Shown here one piece after another: positions 18,475-25,567 of a stretch of DNA of 64,000 nucleotides (position 1 is its first letter; each line of letters starts with the position of its first letter). Origin of the DNA: Sphingobacteriales bacterium. GTDB lineage: Bacteria; Bacteroidota; Bacteroidia; Sphingobacteriales; Sphingobacteriaceae. Where the stretch lies: positions 1 to 64,000 of the forward strand of contig JAQBOG010000004.1 in assembly GCA_028288165.1 (NCBI GenBank), read 5' to 3'. The notes under the pieces were generated by a model. It was not told the origin of the DNA and searched no databases. It saw only the letters and a list, made by a program, of their open reading frames with translations. The translations under genes were made by a program, and so were the position numbers.

Positions 18475-18504
18475 CATTTTGGAAACCAAACTTCCATTTT
18501 GGAA
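18475..18504 (+). promoter_or_regulatory. Candidate activator sites upstream of slipin gene 1
   Basis: CATTTTGGAA (18475-18484) is followed by the dyad TTCCATTTTGGAA (18492-18504), about 65 bases upstream of the putative sigma-54 element. The related TTTCCATTTTGAAAA lies upstream of the second slipin gene. The position suits enhancer-binding-protein sites; this is inference. Confidence 0.35.
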
Positions 18505-18567
18505 TGCGTGAAATGAGTTTCTTCTAAAAAAACATCCTTATTTAATCAGAAAAAGGCTTTTACGATC

Positions 18568-18583
18568 AGGCATGGGATTGGTA
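18568..18583 (+). promoter_or_regulatory. Possible sigma-54 (-24/-12) promoter, slipin gene 1
   Basis: AGGCATGGGATTGGTA aligns with the GG-N10-GC arrangement, with GT in place of GC. It ends 69 bases before the start codon, the same distance as the better element at 19341-19356. It is weaker than consensus. Confidence 0.35.
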
Positions 18584-18651
18584 TGTATTGATTAGTTCAG
18601 GATGTGCACATCAGAATATAGAAACAATCAGAAACCTTAAATTTAAATTAG

Positions 18652-19194
18652 ATGGTATTACTTTATATTATAGCACTTACTACACTGCTTGGAGTTTCCG
18701 GACTTCGGAGAGCTAACGAAAATCAACGTTCAGTTGTATTCACATTAGGAAAATATACACGGCTAAAAGGTCCGGGATTATTTTGGATCATGCCGCTTAT
18801 TGAACATTATCAGTTGGTTGATATCAGGGTAGCTTCTGTTGGCCTTGAGCCGCAGGAGTTGAGCACAAAGGACAATGTGTTTATTAAAATTAATGCAGTG
18901 CTTTGGTATAAAGTGTTGCAGCCGAACGAAGCTATCGTAAACGTGGGTGATTATGAGCAGGCAATCTGCCGGTTATCTTCGAATACGTTGCAGAATATTA
19001 TTAGTAAACACACGCTGAAAGAGATTTTAAGAGACCGTGAAATGCTTAATATCACTTTACAAAAGTTAACCGACGTGGCTACTGAACCTTGGGGAATTAA
19101 AATAAAAATGGCAGAAATAAAAGGCTTGGATACATCCGGAGGATTTCAAAATGAAAAGTTTATAATCAGAAAACCTAGATTGAACCTAAACTAA
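18652..19194 (+). CDS. SPFH/slipin-family protein, C-terminally truncated paralogue
   Basis: 180 residues. There is an N-terminal membrane segment (LLYIIALTTLLGVSGLRRA), then an SPFH (band 7) domain: ENQRSVVFTLGKYTRLKGPG, LFWIMPLIEHYQLVDIRVAS and DNVFIKINAVLWYKVL. It matches the gene at 19425 residue by residue up to EPWGIKIKMAEIKGLD, then ends with an unrelated 20-residue tail. It lacks the EIPEGMQRAMAREAEA coiled coil that slipins use to oligomerise. It may be a decayed duplicate or a shortened partner. Upstream DNA is also similar between the copies. Confidence 0.82.
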   Translation: MVLLYIIALTTLLGVSGLRRANENQRSVVFTLGKYTRLKGPGLFWIMPLIEHYQLVDIRVASVGLEPQELSTKDNVFIKINAVLWYKVLQPNEAIVNVGDYEQAICRLSSNTLQNIISKHTLKEILRDREMLNITLQKLTDVATEPWGIKIKMAEIKGLDTSGGFQNEKFIIRKPRLNLN

Positions 19195-19242
19195 CTATGA
19201 GAATGAGTTTAAATCTTAAAATTTTTTAACTAAAGCATGAGC

Positions 19243-19302
19243 TTTCCATTTTGAAAATTGCTATTTCATTTTGATGTGAAGCTTTCCCTTTCGAGATGGA
19301 AA
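19243..19302 (+). promoter_or_regulatory. Candidate activator sites upstream of slipin gene 2
   Basis: TTTCCATTTTGAAAA (19243-19257), TTTCATTTTGA (19264-19274) and a TTTCC...GGAAA dyad (19283-19302) lie 40-100 bases upstream of the -24/-12 element. They repeat the theme seen before slipin gene 1. Confidence 0.35.
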
Positions 19303-19340
19303 AAACTGCCTGAGCATTCATTAAACACACTTTTCACATC

Positions 19341-19356
19341 AGGCATGTAAATGGCA
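19341..19356 (+). promoter_or_regulatory. Possible sigma-54 (-24/-12) promoter, slipin gene 2
   Basis: AGGCATGTAAATGGCA has the GG-N10-GC spacing diagnostic of sigma-54 promoters and keeps GGCA-N-G at -24 and GGCA at -12. It ends 69 bases before the start codon. Mismatches remain at the flanking T and C of the -24 box. Confidence 0.45.
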
Positions 19357-19424
19357 TATTGGTTTAAGTCTGGTGGTGCACACTGAGATATCAAACAAAA
19401 ACATAAATCTTAAAACAAAATCAC

Positions 19425-20189
19425 ATGACATTTTATTTAATTATCGGCTTAATAGTGCTTTTTTTATTATCCGGACTGCGTATCGCACAAGAGTATCAAC
19501 GTTCCATTGTTTTCCGTTTAGGAAGATATGTAGGAATAAGGGGCCCGGGTTTATTTTGGATCATTCCACTAATTGAACGTCAACAACGGGTGGATATTCG
19601 TACTAATACTGTTGGGTTAGAACAACAAGAAACGATCACAAAAGACAGTGTAACCATTAAGGTGAATGCAGTGCTATGGTTTAAAATTTTAAGACCAGAT
19701 GATGCAATACTGCGAGTGGCGAATTACAATGAAGCGATTTATCAGTTTTCGGTAACCGCATTGCGTAATATAATTGGTCAGCATACGCTGGATGAAGTGT
19801 TGAAAGGGCGTCAGCAAATTAACGCTACGCTGCAACAATTAGTGGATTTAACCACCGAGCCTTGGGGAATTAAAATTGAAATGGTAGAAATGAAAGACGT
19901 TGAAATTCCGGAAGGAATGCAACGTGCAATGGCTCGTGAGGCAGAAGCAATTCGTGAAAAAAGGGCTCGTATTGTGAAAGCAGAAGCGGAATTGGAAGCT
20001 TCCATTAAATTAACTCAAGGTGCTAACGAAATGGCAAAAAGCCCAATGGCACTGGAACTAAGACGGATGCAAATGGTTTCGGAAATTGGAATTGATAACA
20101 ATACTACAACCATCATCATGATGCCAGCCGAGTTTATGAACGCCGCAAGAAGTATCAGCGAATTAACAAAAATGCCTACAATTAGTTAA
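19425..20189 (+). CDS. Slipin (SPFH/band 7 membrane protein)
   Basis: 254 residues, the usual slipin length. There is an N-terminal hydrophobic anchor (LIIGLIVLFLLSGLRIA), an SPFH domain (EYQRSIVFRLGRYVGIRGPG, LFWIIPLIERQQRVDIRTN, DSVTIKVNAVLWFKIL), the signature EMKDVEIPEGMQRAMAREAE, and a coiled-coil region rich in Glu/Ala, ending in ELTKMPTIS. Slipins assemble membrane-associated oligomers linked to membrane stress and quality control. No NfeD-type protease gene is adjacent. It is the intact member of the tandem pair. Confidence 0.93.
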   Translation: MTFYLIIGLIVLFLLSGLRIAQEYQRSIVFRLGRYVGIRGPGLFWIIPLIERQQRVDIRTNTVGLEQQETITKDSVTIKVNAVLWFKILRPDDAILRVANYNEAIYQFSVTALRNIIGQHTLDEVLKGRQQINATLQQLVDLTTEPWGIKIEMVEMKDVEIPEGMQRAMAREAEAIREKRARIVKAEAELEASIKLTQGANEMAKSPMALELRRMQMVSEIGIDNNTTTIIMMPAEFMNAARSISELTKMPTIS

Positions 20190-20201
20190 GTGTTGGATTA
20201 A

Positions 20202-20228
20202 GCCGGTAAACAAAATAAGTTTACCGGC
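20202..20228. terminator. Bidirectional terminator hairpin
   Basis: GCCGGTAAAC and GTTTACCGGC form a perfect 10-bp stem between the converging slipin and PQQ dehydrogenase genes. The T run is weak on both sides. Confidence 0.65.
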
Positions 20229-20236
20229 ATTTGTAT

Positions 20237-22525
20237 TTAGTTAGATTTTACATTAGGAAGCGCAAAAGCGACATATTGATCACCTGATTTACTTCCGATT
20301 TTACCACCGCCGCAAGCTATCACAATGTATTGTTTGCCGTTTAACAAGTAGGTTGCAGGTGTTGCGTATCCCGCTGCAGGAAGTTGTGCTTCCCAAACTA
20401 CTTTTCCAGATTTTTTATCAAAAGCTCGAATCTTTTCATCTTTAGTGGCTGCGATAAATACCAAGCCACCTCTAGTTACCAAGGGGCCGCCGTAATTTTC
20501 TGTTCCAGTTGGCTTCATTCCTTTTTTTGTTAATTCCGGATATTCGCCCAAAGCTACTTTCCACAATAACTTTCCGCTGTTTAAATCAACGGCATTTAAG
20601 GTTCCCCAAGGTGGCTTGATTCCGGGATATCCGTTTTTATCTAGAAAACGGATATAGCCATCCATTGTATAGGGAATATTATCCAACACGCTTTTTTTAT
20701 TCGGAATATTATCCGCCTCTGCACCTGCCCCTTGCTGTTTAACTTGTTGAGTTCTGGCAGCACTGCTTACCGTTTCCTTTTCTGGGATCTTTAATAAAAA
20801 TGTGAGTAATGCATTTAATTCGCCTTCCGGGATTTGTTTAAATGCAGGCATCATATTTCGCCCTCCCTGAATAATTTTTTTAGCTTGTTGTTCATTGTAC
20901 TTGGTGTTCAAATCAACTAAAGATGGAATAGATGAGCCGTTACCTTTCAATTCAGCACCATGGCAGGCAATACACTGTTTATTATAAATCGCCTTACCTC
21001 TTCCCGCTAATGAATTATCATTGGAGTTATTTTTAGGAATATCAATCATAAACTGCGCCCATGGCATTTCAGAACTGTTTATGTAAAGTATTTGCGATTC
21101 TAAATCTACAGCAGCTCCACCCCATTCACCGCCCCCGTCAAAACCTGGAAATATCCATCCGCCTTCTTTGCTTGGAGGCGAAAACATAGCCCGATTCTTC
21201 ACCTTCAAGTATTCGGCCAACATGTCTTTATGGGTTTCTGGGTCTAAATCAGTTACGTCTTCAGGACTAAATTTTTGTCGGGCAAAAGGTTCAGGCAATG
21301 ATGGAATTGGTTGGGTTGGCCAAATTTGCTCTCCAGGCAAAGGGTTAGTTTGCGGAACTGGTGTTTCTTTTATAGGGAATATTGGTTTTCCATTGGTGCG
21401 ATCGAACATAAAAATATAGCCATGTTTGGTTATTTGCGCTACTGCATCGATTTTATTGCCATTCTGATTTAGGGTGATAAGATTTGGATTAGCTGCTAAG
21501 TCCCGATCCCACAAATCATGATGAACGGTTTGAAAATGCCATAGATATTTGCCCGTTTCTGCATCTAAAGCAATCAGTGAATTGGAATATAAGTTAGCTC
21601 CTTTACGGGTTCCACCATAAAAGTCGCCTCCGACAGAACCTGTTGGAACATAAACAATTCCACGTTTTTCATCCAGAGACATTCCAGCCCAATTATTTGC
21701 TCCGCCAAATTTTTTATAACCTTCTTTGTCTTCCCATGTTTCATAACCGGGTTCGTTTGGATGCGGAATAGTATGAAAAATCCATCTTCTTTGGCCGGTT
21801 CGCACATCAAATGCCCGAATATGTCCTGGTGCAGCATCTGCAGTTTCAGCAACTCTGGCTCCTTGAATAATCAAATCTTTATAAATTACACCTGGTGAAG
21901 TTGCAGACATGTACCGATTAGAGTCTGGCTCAGTATCCAGATTATCCTTTAGATCAATAAACCCGTTTTTACCAAAACCCGATACCTTTTCTCCGCTTAC
22001 CGCATTAATGGCAAACATTTTAGAGCCAGCACTATATATGATTCGTTTATCTTCTTTGTCTTCCCAATACATCATTCCACGGCTCACTCCAAAAACCGAA
22101 TTAGGATCTTTAGTGATGGTTGTATCTTCTTTTGCAGGATCAAAAACCCATTTCTGTTTTCCCGTAGCAGCGTCAACTGCAAATAGTTTTAACGCCGGAC
22201 TTACACCGTATAAAACTCCATTAATCACAATCGGATTACATTGTATTTGACTGTGATTTGCACTGTCTTTATCGGCTGTGCTGTACGTCCAGGCAACTTC
22301 TAGTTGTGAAACATTCTTGAGATTTACCTGGTCATTTGATGAATATCTATTGCCATCTTTTGCTCCAGCATAAGTGCTCCAAGTTGAATAGTCAGATGAA
22401 CTCGATGATTTATTACAGGAAGAGAATGAGATGGTTAATCCACAAAGAACAATTAACAGGATTTTCGTCTGTGTAAGTTTTTCGCTTAGTTTTAACTTAA
22501 CAGGATTCAGATTTTTTAACTTCAT
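20237..22525 (-). CDS. PQQ-dependent dehydrogenase with cytochrome c domain (copy 2)
   Basis: 762 residues, paralogous to the 7993-10179 gene over its whole length (GHIRAFDVRTGQRRWIFHTI, HFQTVHHDLWDRDLAANPN, WGTLNAVDLNSGKLLWKV). The lipoprotein signal ends SFSSC. The cytochrome c insertion has haem motif CIACH at 518-522 and GGRNMMPAF as probable Met ligand. An extra Gln/Ala-rich linker (about 600-625) separates it from the last propeller blades. It is the last gene of the minus-strand set cytochrome c, XdhC, MocA, PQQ dehydrogenase, so it may share that transcript. Confidence 0.88.
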   Translation of the reverse strand: MKLKNLNPVKLKLSEKLTQTKILLIVLCGLTISFSSCNKSSSSSDYSTWSTYAGAKDGNRYSSNDQVNLKNVSQLEVAWTYSTADKDSANHSQIQCNPIVINGVLYGVSPALKLFAVDAATGKQKWVFDPAKEDTTITKDPNSVFGVSRGMMYWEDKEDKRIIYSAGSKMFAINAVSGEKVSGFGKNGFIDLKDNLDTEPDSNRYMSATSPGVIYKDLIIQGARVAETADAAPGHIRAFDVRTGQRRWIFHTIPHPNEPGYETWEDKEGYKKFGGANNWAGMSLDEKRGIVYVPTGSVGGDFYGGTRKGANLYSNSLIALDAETGKYLWHFQTVHHDLWDRDLAANPNLITLNQNGNKIDAVAQITKHGYIFMFDRTNGKPIFPIKETPVPQTNPLPGEQIWPTQPIPSLPEPFARQKFSPEDVTDLDPETHKDMLAEYLKVKNRAMFSPPSKEGGWIFPGFDGGGEWGGAAVDLESQILYINSSEMPWAQFMIDIPKNNSNDNSLAGRGKAIYNKQCIACHGAELKGNGSSIPSLVDLNTKYNEQQAKKIIQGGRNMMPAFKQIPEGELNALLTFLLKIPEKETVSSAARTQQVKQQGAGAEADNIPNKKSVLDNIPYTMDGYIRFLDKNGYPGIKPPWGTLNAVDLNSGKLLWKVALGEYPELTKKGMKPTGTENYGGPLVTRGGLVFIAATKDEKIRAFDKKSGKVVWEAQLPAAGYATPATYLLNGKQYIVIACGGGKIGSKSGDQYVAFALPNVKSN

Positions 22526-22545
22526 TGAGGGAGTTTATGGAGGTA

Positions 22546-23163
22546 TTAAGAATGAGGGTTTATTAAATTGGTATAATCTGTTAATGTATCAATATCAATA
22601 TTTCCTTTCGGAAATTGAATTAAAGAAATATCATCCTTGTGAATTTGTAATAGTCGCTTTGCACCTTCTTTCCCTTTTAAATTAAGTAATTCAGGGAAAT
22701 ATTTTTCAGTGAAAAGTACCGGTGTACCCATGGTATCTGCGTAAGCCGAAGCAACAATACCTGTTTTTTGCTCTGTATATGTATCAATCAGTTCTTTAAA
22801 TAGTTCGGCCGATATAAAAGGCTGATCACATACCGTTAAGATAAGCACCTCAGTTTCTGGCTGAATGTTTAGCAAAGCGGAAACGCCTGTAGAAATTGAT
22901 GAGCCCATACCTTGCTCCCAATTGTTATTTTGTACTACATGGATACTTTCCAAAACTTGTAAAGCGGTACTTCCTTCGACCACAATAATTGGATGCAGAT
23001 TGGCTTTTGAGCCTTCATCAACCACATGCTGTAATAATGTTTTATTTTGATAAAGCAGATTTTGCTTGGGCTGCCCTAAACGGGATGAATTACCAGCAGC
23101 TAGAATTATTAGGGCGACAGCAGAGGACGTATTTGACATACTAGAAATGCTATTTATTGCCAT
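22546..23163 (-). CDS. MocA/MobA-like molybdenum cofactor nucleotidyltransferase
   Basis: 205 residues. The Rossmann-type nucleotidyltransferase has the signature LAAGNSSRLGQPKQ, followed by NNWEQGMGSSISTGV and LTVCDQPFISAELF. It resembles MocA, which makes molybdopterin cytosine dinucleotide for xanthine-oxidase-family enzymes. That fits the molybdenum hydroxylase genes at 25105-27706. It overlaps the xdhC-like gene by 10 bases, indicating translational coupling. A second start at residue 9 (MSNTSSAV) would remove the overlap. Confidence 0.85.
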   Translation of the reverse strand: MAINSISSMSNTSSAVALIILAAGNSSRLGQPKQNLLYQNKTLLQHVVDEGSKANLHPIIVVEGSTALQVLESIHVVQNNNWEQGMGSSISTGVSALLNIQPETEVLILTVCDQPFISAELFKELIDTYTEQKTGIVASAYADTMGTPVLFTEKYFPELLNLKGKEGAKRLLQIHKDDISLIQFPKGNIDIDTLTDYTNLINPHS

Positions 23164-24434
23164 TCATTCCTAGAATCTTCAACATGTTTCAATATATTGT
23201 TTGCTTTATCTTGGGCCAATTTGCCTCTTACGCTCTCATATGCCTTCTCCACTTTGACATTCGATTTATTTGAAGAAAAAATAGATGTACTCGCATTATC
23301 TGATAACTCCATTCGATTATGAATCAACCCATCCTTATCTTTCAAATAGCCTCCTTTATTACCTTCCAAAACGGCTTTAATTTCAGAAATAATTGATAAT
23401 GCAATTTCCTCTGAAGTTTCTGCACCGATATCTAAACCAGCGGGACCGAAAATTTTGTTCTTATGATTTTCAGTCAGAACAATCCCATCGTTATGCAGAT
23501 CATCAAACATCTTCAAAAGCTTTTTCTTTGGTCCAAGCGAACCAACGTATTTTACATCAATCTCCAATAGTAATTTCAGAGCAGCTAGGTCATAATTATA
23601 ATTATGCGTCATGAGTACAAATACGGTTCGGTCATCAATACATAACTGCTTCAATGCATCATCCGGCTTGGCCATCAATACATTATTCGCTTTCGGGAAA
23701 CGATTACTCGTAGCATAACCAGCCCTTCCATCAATAACCGTAGTGTTCCAACCTAATAAAGCAGCCATTTGCGCTAAAGGAATTGCGTCATTGCCTCCGC
23801 CGAAAATTACCAATGAAACAACCGGTGGAATAAATTCTATAAAAGCATTTAATTTACTATTGTGTAAATGATACTCTTTTACGTAGGAAACTTTATAGCT
23901 AAATGCTTTTGAACAATCTGTTCGAACTTCAGCTTCCAAACTTTCATTTTCTAAACTAGATATACGTTGCTGATTCTCTCCAATAACAAAGCAAGTCCCA
24001 GGCTGATCAACCGCTTCTTTTGAAAGAGAAAATAAAGTAACTAAGGCCGCATTTTCACGCTTTTCAATAACCTTTTCCAATATTTTTATGGCGTTATTAC
24101 CATCTAAGTAATTTATTGGTTCAAACAAAATGTGAACAATCCCGTTGCAACCGAGCTGAACACCTATCTTATTATCTTCATCATCGGTGGTATCATAAGT
24201 AACTAGCTTATTTTTCTGCTGACTAATCGCTAACAGCGCTTTCCTGCGAGCATCGCCTTCCAAACAACCACCGCTAATGGCTCCCGTTAATTGCCCATCA
24301 TCGGTAACCAGCATTCTGGCACCAGGCCTCCGATATGAAGAACCTTCCACATATACAATAGTTGCCAATGCAGCATTTTTCCCTGCTTTAACAGCTTCGG
24401 AGTATGCTTTTATGATGTCGTGGATTTCCTTCAT
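23154..24434 (-). CDS. XdhC/CoxI-family molybdenum enzyme maturation protein
   Basis: 426 residues. The N-terminal XdhC/CoxI domain (about 12-75) carries ATIVYVEGSSYRRPGARMLV and GAISGGCLEGDARRKAL. The C-terminal Rossmann XdhC domain (about 205-345) carries LVIFGGGNDAIPLAQMAALL, VFVLMTHNYNYDLAALK, YVGSLGPKKK and FGPAGLDIGAETSEEIALSI. XdhC sulphurates and inserts the molybdenum cofactor into hydroxylases. About 60 C-terminal residues are polar and not recognised. A heptad-repeat array sits eight bases upstream of the start. Confidence 0.92.
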   Translation of the reverse strand: MKEIHDIIKAYSEAVKAGKNAALATIVYVEGSSYRRPGARMLVTDDGQLTGAISGGCLEGDARRKALLAISQQKNKLVTYDTTDDEDNKIGVQLGCNGIVHILFEPINYLDGNNAIKILEKVIEKRENAALVTLFSLSKEAVDQPGTCFVIGENQQRISSLENESLEAEVRTDCSKAFSYKVSYVKEYHLHNSKLNAFIEFIPPVVSLVIFGGGNDAIPLAQMAALLGWNTTVIDGRAGYATSNRFPKANNVLMAKPDDALKQLCIDDRTVFVLMTHNYNYDLAALKLLLEIDVKYVGSLGPKKKLLKMFDDLHNDGIVLTENHKNKIFGPAGLDIGAETSEEIALSIISEIKAVLEGNKGGYLKDKDGLIHNRMELSDNASTSIFSSNKSNVKVEKAYESVRGKLAQDKANNILKHVEDSRNEWQ

Positions 24435-24442
24435 CTAGAATA

Positions 24443-24470
24443 GTATTGCGTAATGAGTATTGCGTATTGC
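24443..24470. repeat. Degenerate heptanucleotide array
   Basis: Period-7 units GTATTGC GTAATGA and then GTATTGC GTATTGC lie in the gap between the cytochrome c gene and the xdhC-like gene, starting eight bases before the latter's start codon. Confidence 0.65.
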
Positions 24471-24509
24471 GATTAACTAATTCAATACATTAATATCGGT
24501 TTACTTTTA

Positions 24510-24929
24510 TTACTCTGTTTTTCTTAATTCTTTAACTTGTTTTTCTGTTACAAGTGCACCTTTATTTCCCCAACTGTTTCTTATAAAATTAAGTACATCA
24601 GAAACTTGCTGATCGGTTAAAGAATTCATTGCTGGCATGGGGGTACTATAGGTTTTTCCGTTTACCGTCATTTCATCTGCTTGTCCTTCTAGTACTACAT
24701 GAATACTTCTTTTTATGTCTTTCATCAAAAAATCTGACTTCGCTAATGGTGGAAACGTCCCTTCCATACCTTCTCCATTATCCATGTGGCAACTTTGGCA
24801 ATTATTGATGTAAACGTCTTTTCCTCGTTCAGCACTTGCTTTTAATACATCCTGATTTTTAAACGAGAAACTACAAAAAAATATGGCTCCAGAAATTAAA
24901 CTAAATACCATGGAAGTTTTGAAATTCAT
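24510..24929 (-). CDS. Periplasmic cytochrome c, class I
   Basis: 139 residues. A signal peptide (VFSLISGAIFFCSFSF) is followed by one haem-binding motif, CQSCH, in YINNCQSCHMDNGEGMEGTF. The probable axial Met lies in TPMPAMNSL. It is a typical single-haem c-type cytochrome. Its position upstream of XdhC/MocA and divergent from the molybdenum hydroxylase suggests it takes electrons from that enzyme, as in isoquinoline/aldehyde oxidoreductase clusters that carry a cytochrome subunit. Confidence 0.88.
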   Translation of the reverse strand: MNFKTSMVFSLISGAIFFCSFSFKNQDVLKASAERGKDVYINNCQSCHMDNGEGMEGTFPPLAKSDFLMKDIKRSIHVVLEGQADEMTVNGKTYSTPMPAMNSLTDQQVSDVLNFIRNSWGNKGALVTEKQVKELRKTE

Positions 24930-25104
24930 TTTGTTTGTGTTATAAGTTTAAATGTGAACTAAAGTAAACAGAAAGGATAAGGTTTCAAATCGCATGTTAC
25001 CCGATCATCGCAAAACCTCCAAAATGCGTCTTACTTAACTAATTTGTTACCTTCTGGGATAAAAAGTATTTTTCTTTAATTTAGCTAAACCTAATCTTCT
25101 CACT

Positions 25105-25563
25105 ATGCCCCTTTACAAACTTCAAATTAACGGCAAAAGCTATCAAACCGAAGCTGAGCCAGATACCCCCTTACTATGGATTCTTCGGGATCATCTTGGT
25201 TTAGTTGGAACTAAATATGGTTGTGGCATTGCACAATGCGGTGCTTGTACAATTCATTTAAACGGCCAGGCGACACGTTCATGCGTCTATCCGGTTTCAG
25301 CGGTTGGCACTTCTAAAGTGATTACCATCGAAGGTTTATCAGAAAAAGGCGATCATCCTTTGCAATTAGCTTGGGATGAAGTGGATGTACCGCAATGCGG
25401 ATATTGTCAAGCTGGTCAAATCATGACTGCTGCTTCATTACTAAAGAAAAATTCTAAACCATCCGATGAGGATATAAATACAGCAATGCACGGCAATATT
25501 TGTCGTTGTGGGGCTTATCATCGTATTCATGAAGCTGTAAAATTAGCCAGCACAAAAGCATAA
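25105..25563 (+). CDS. 2Fe-2S subunit of xanthine-oxidase-family enzyme
   Basis: 152 residues, the standard length for an IorA-type small subunit. The plant-ferredoxin-type cluster motif is KYGCGIAQCGACTIHLNG with a fourth Cys in RSC. The second, [2Fe-2S]-binding domain has PQCGYCQAGQIMTAASLL and NICRCGAYHRIHEAV. It passes electrons from the molybdenum centre. The large subunit starts four bases after the stop. There is no FAD subunit, as expected for enzymes that use a cytochrome acceptor. Confidence 0.95.
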   Translation: MPLYKLQINGKSYQTEAEPDTPLLWILRDHLGLVGTKYGCGIAQCGACTIHLNGQATRSCVYPVSAVGTSKVITIEGLSEKGDHPLQLAWDEVDVPQCGYCQAGQIMTAASLLKKNSKPSDEDINTAMHGNICRCGAYHRIHEAVKLASTKA

Positions 25564-25567
25564 ACCT

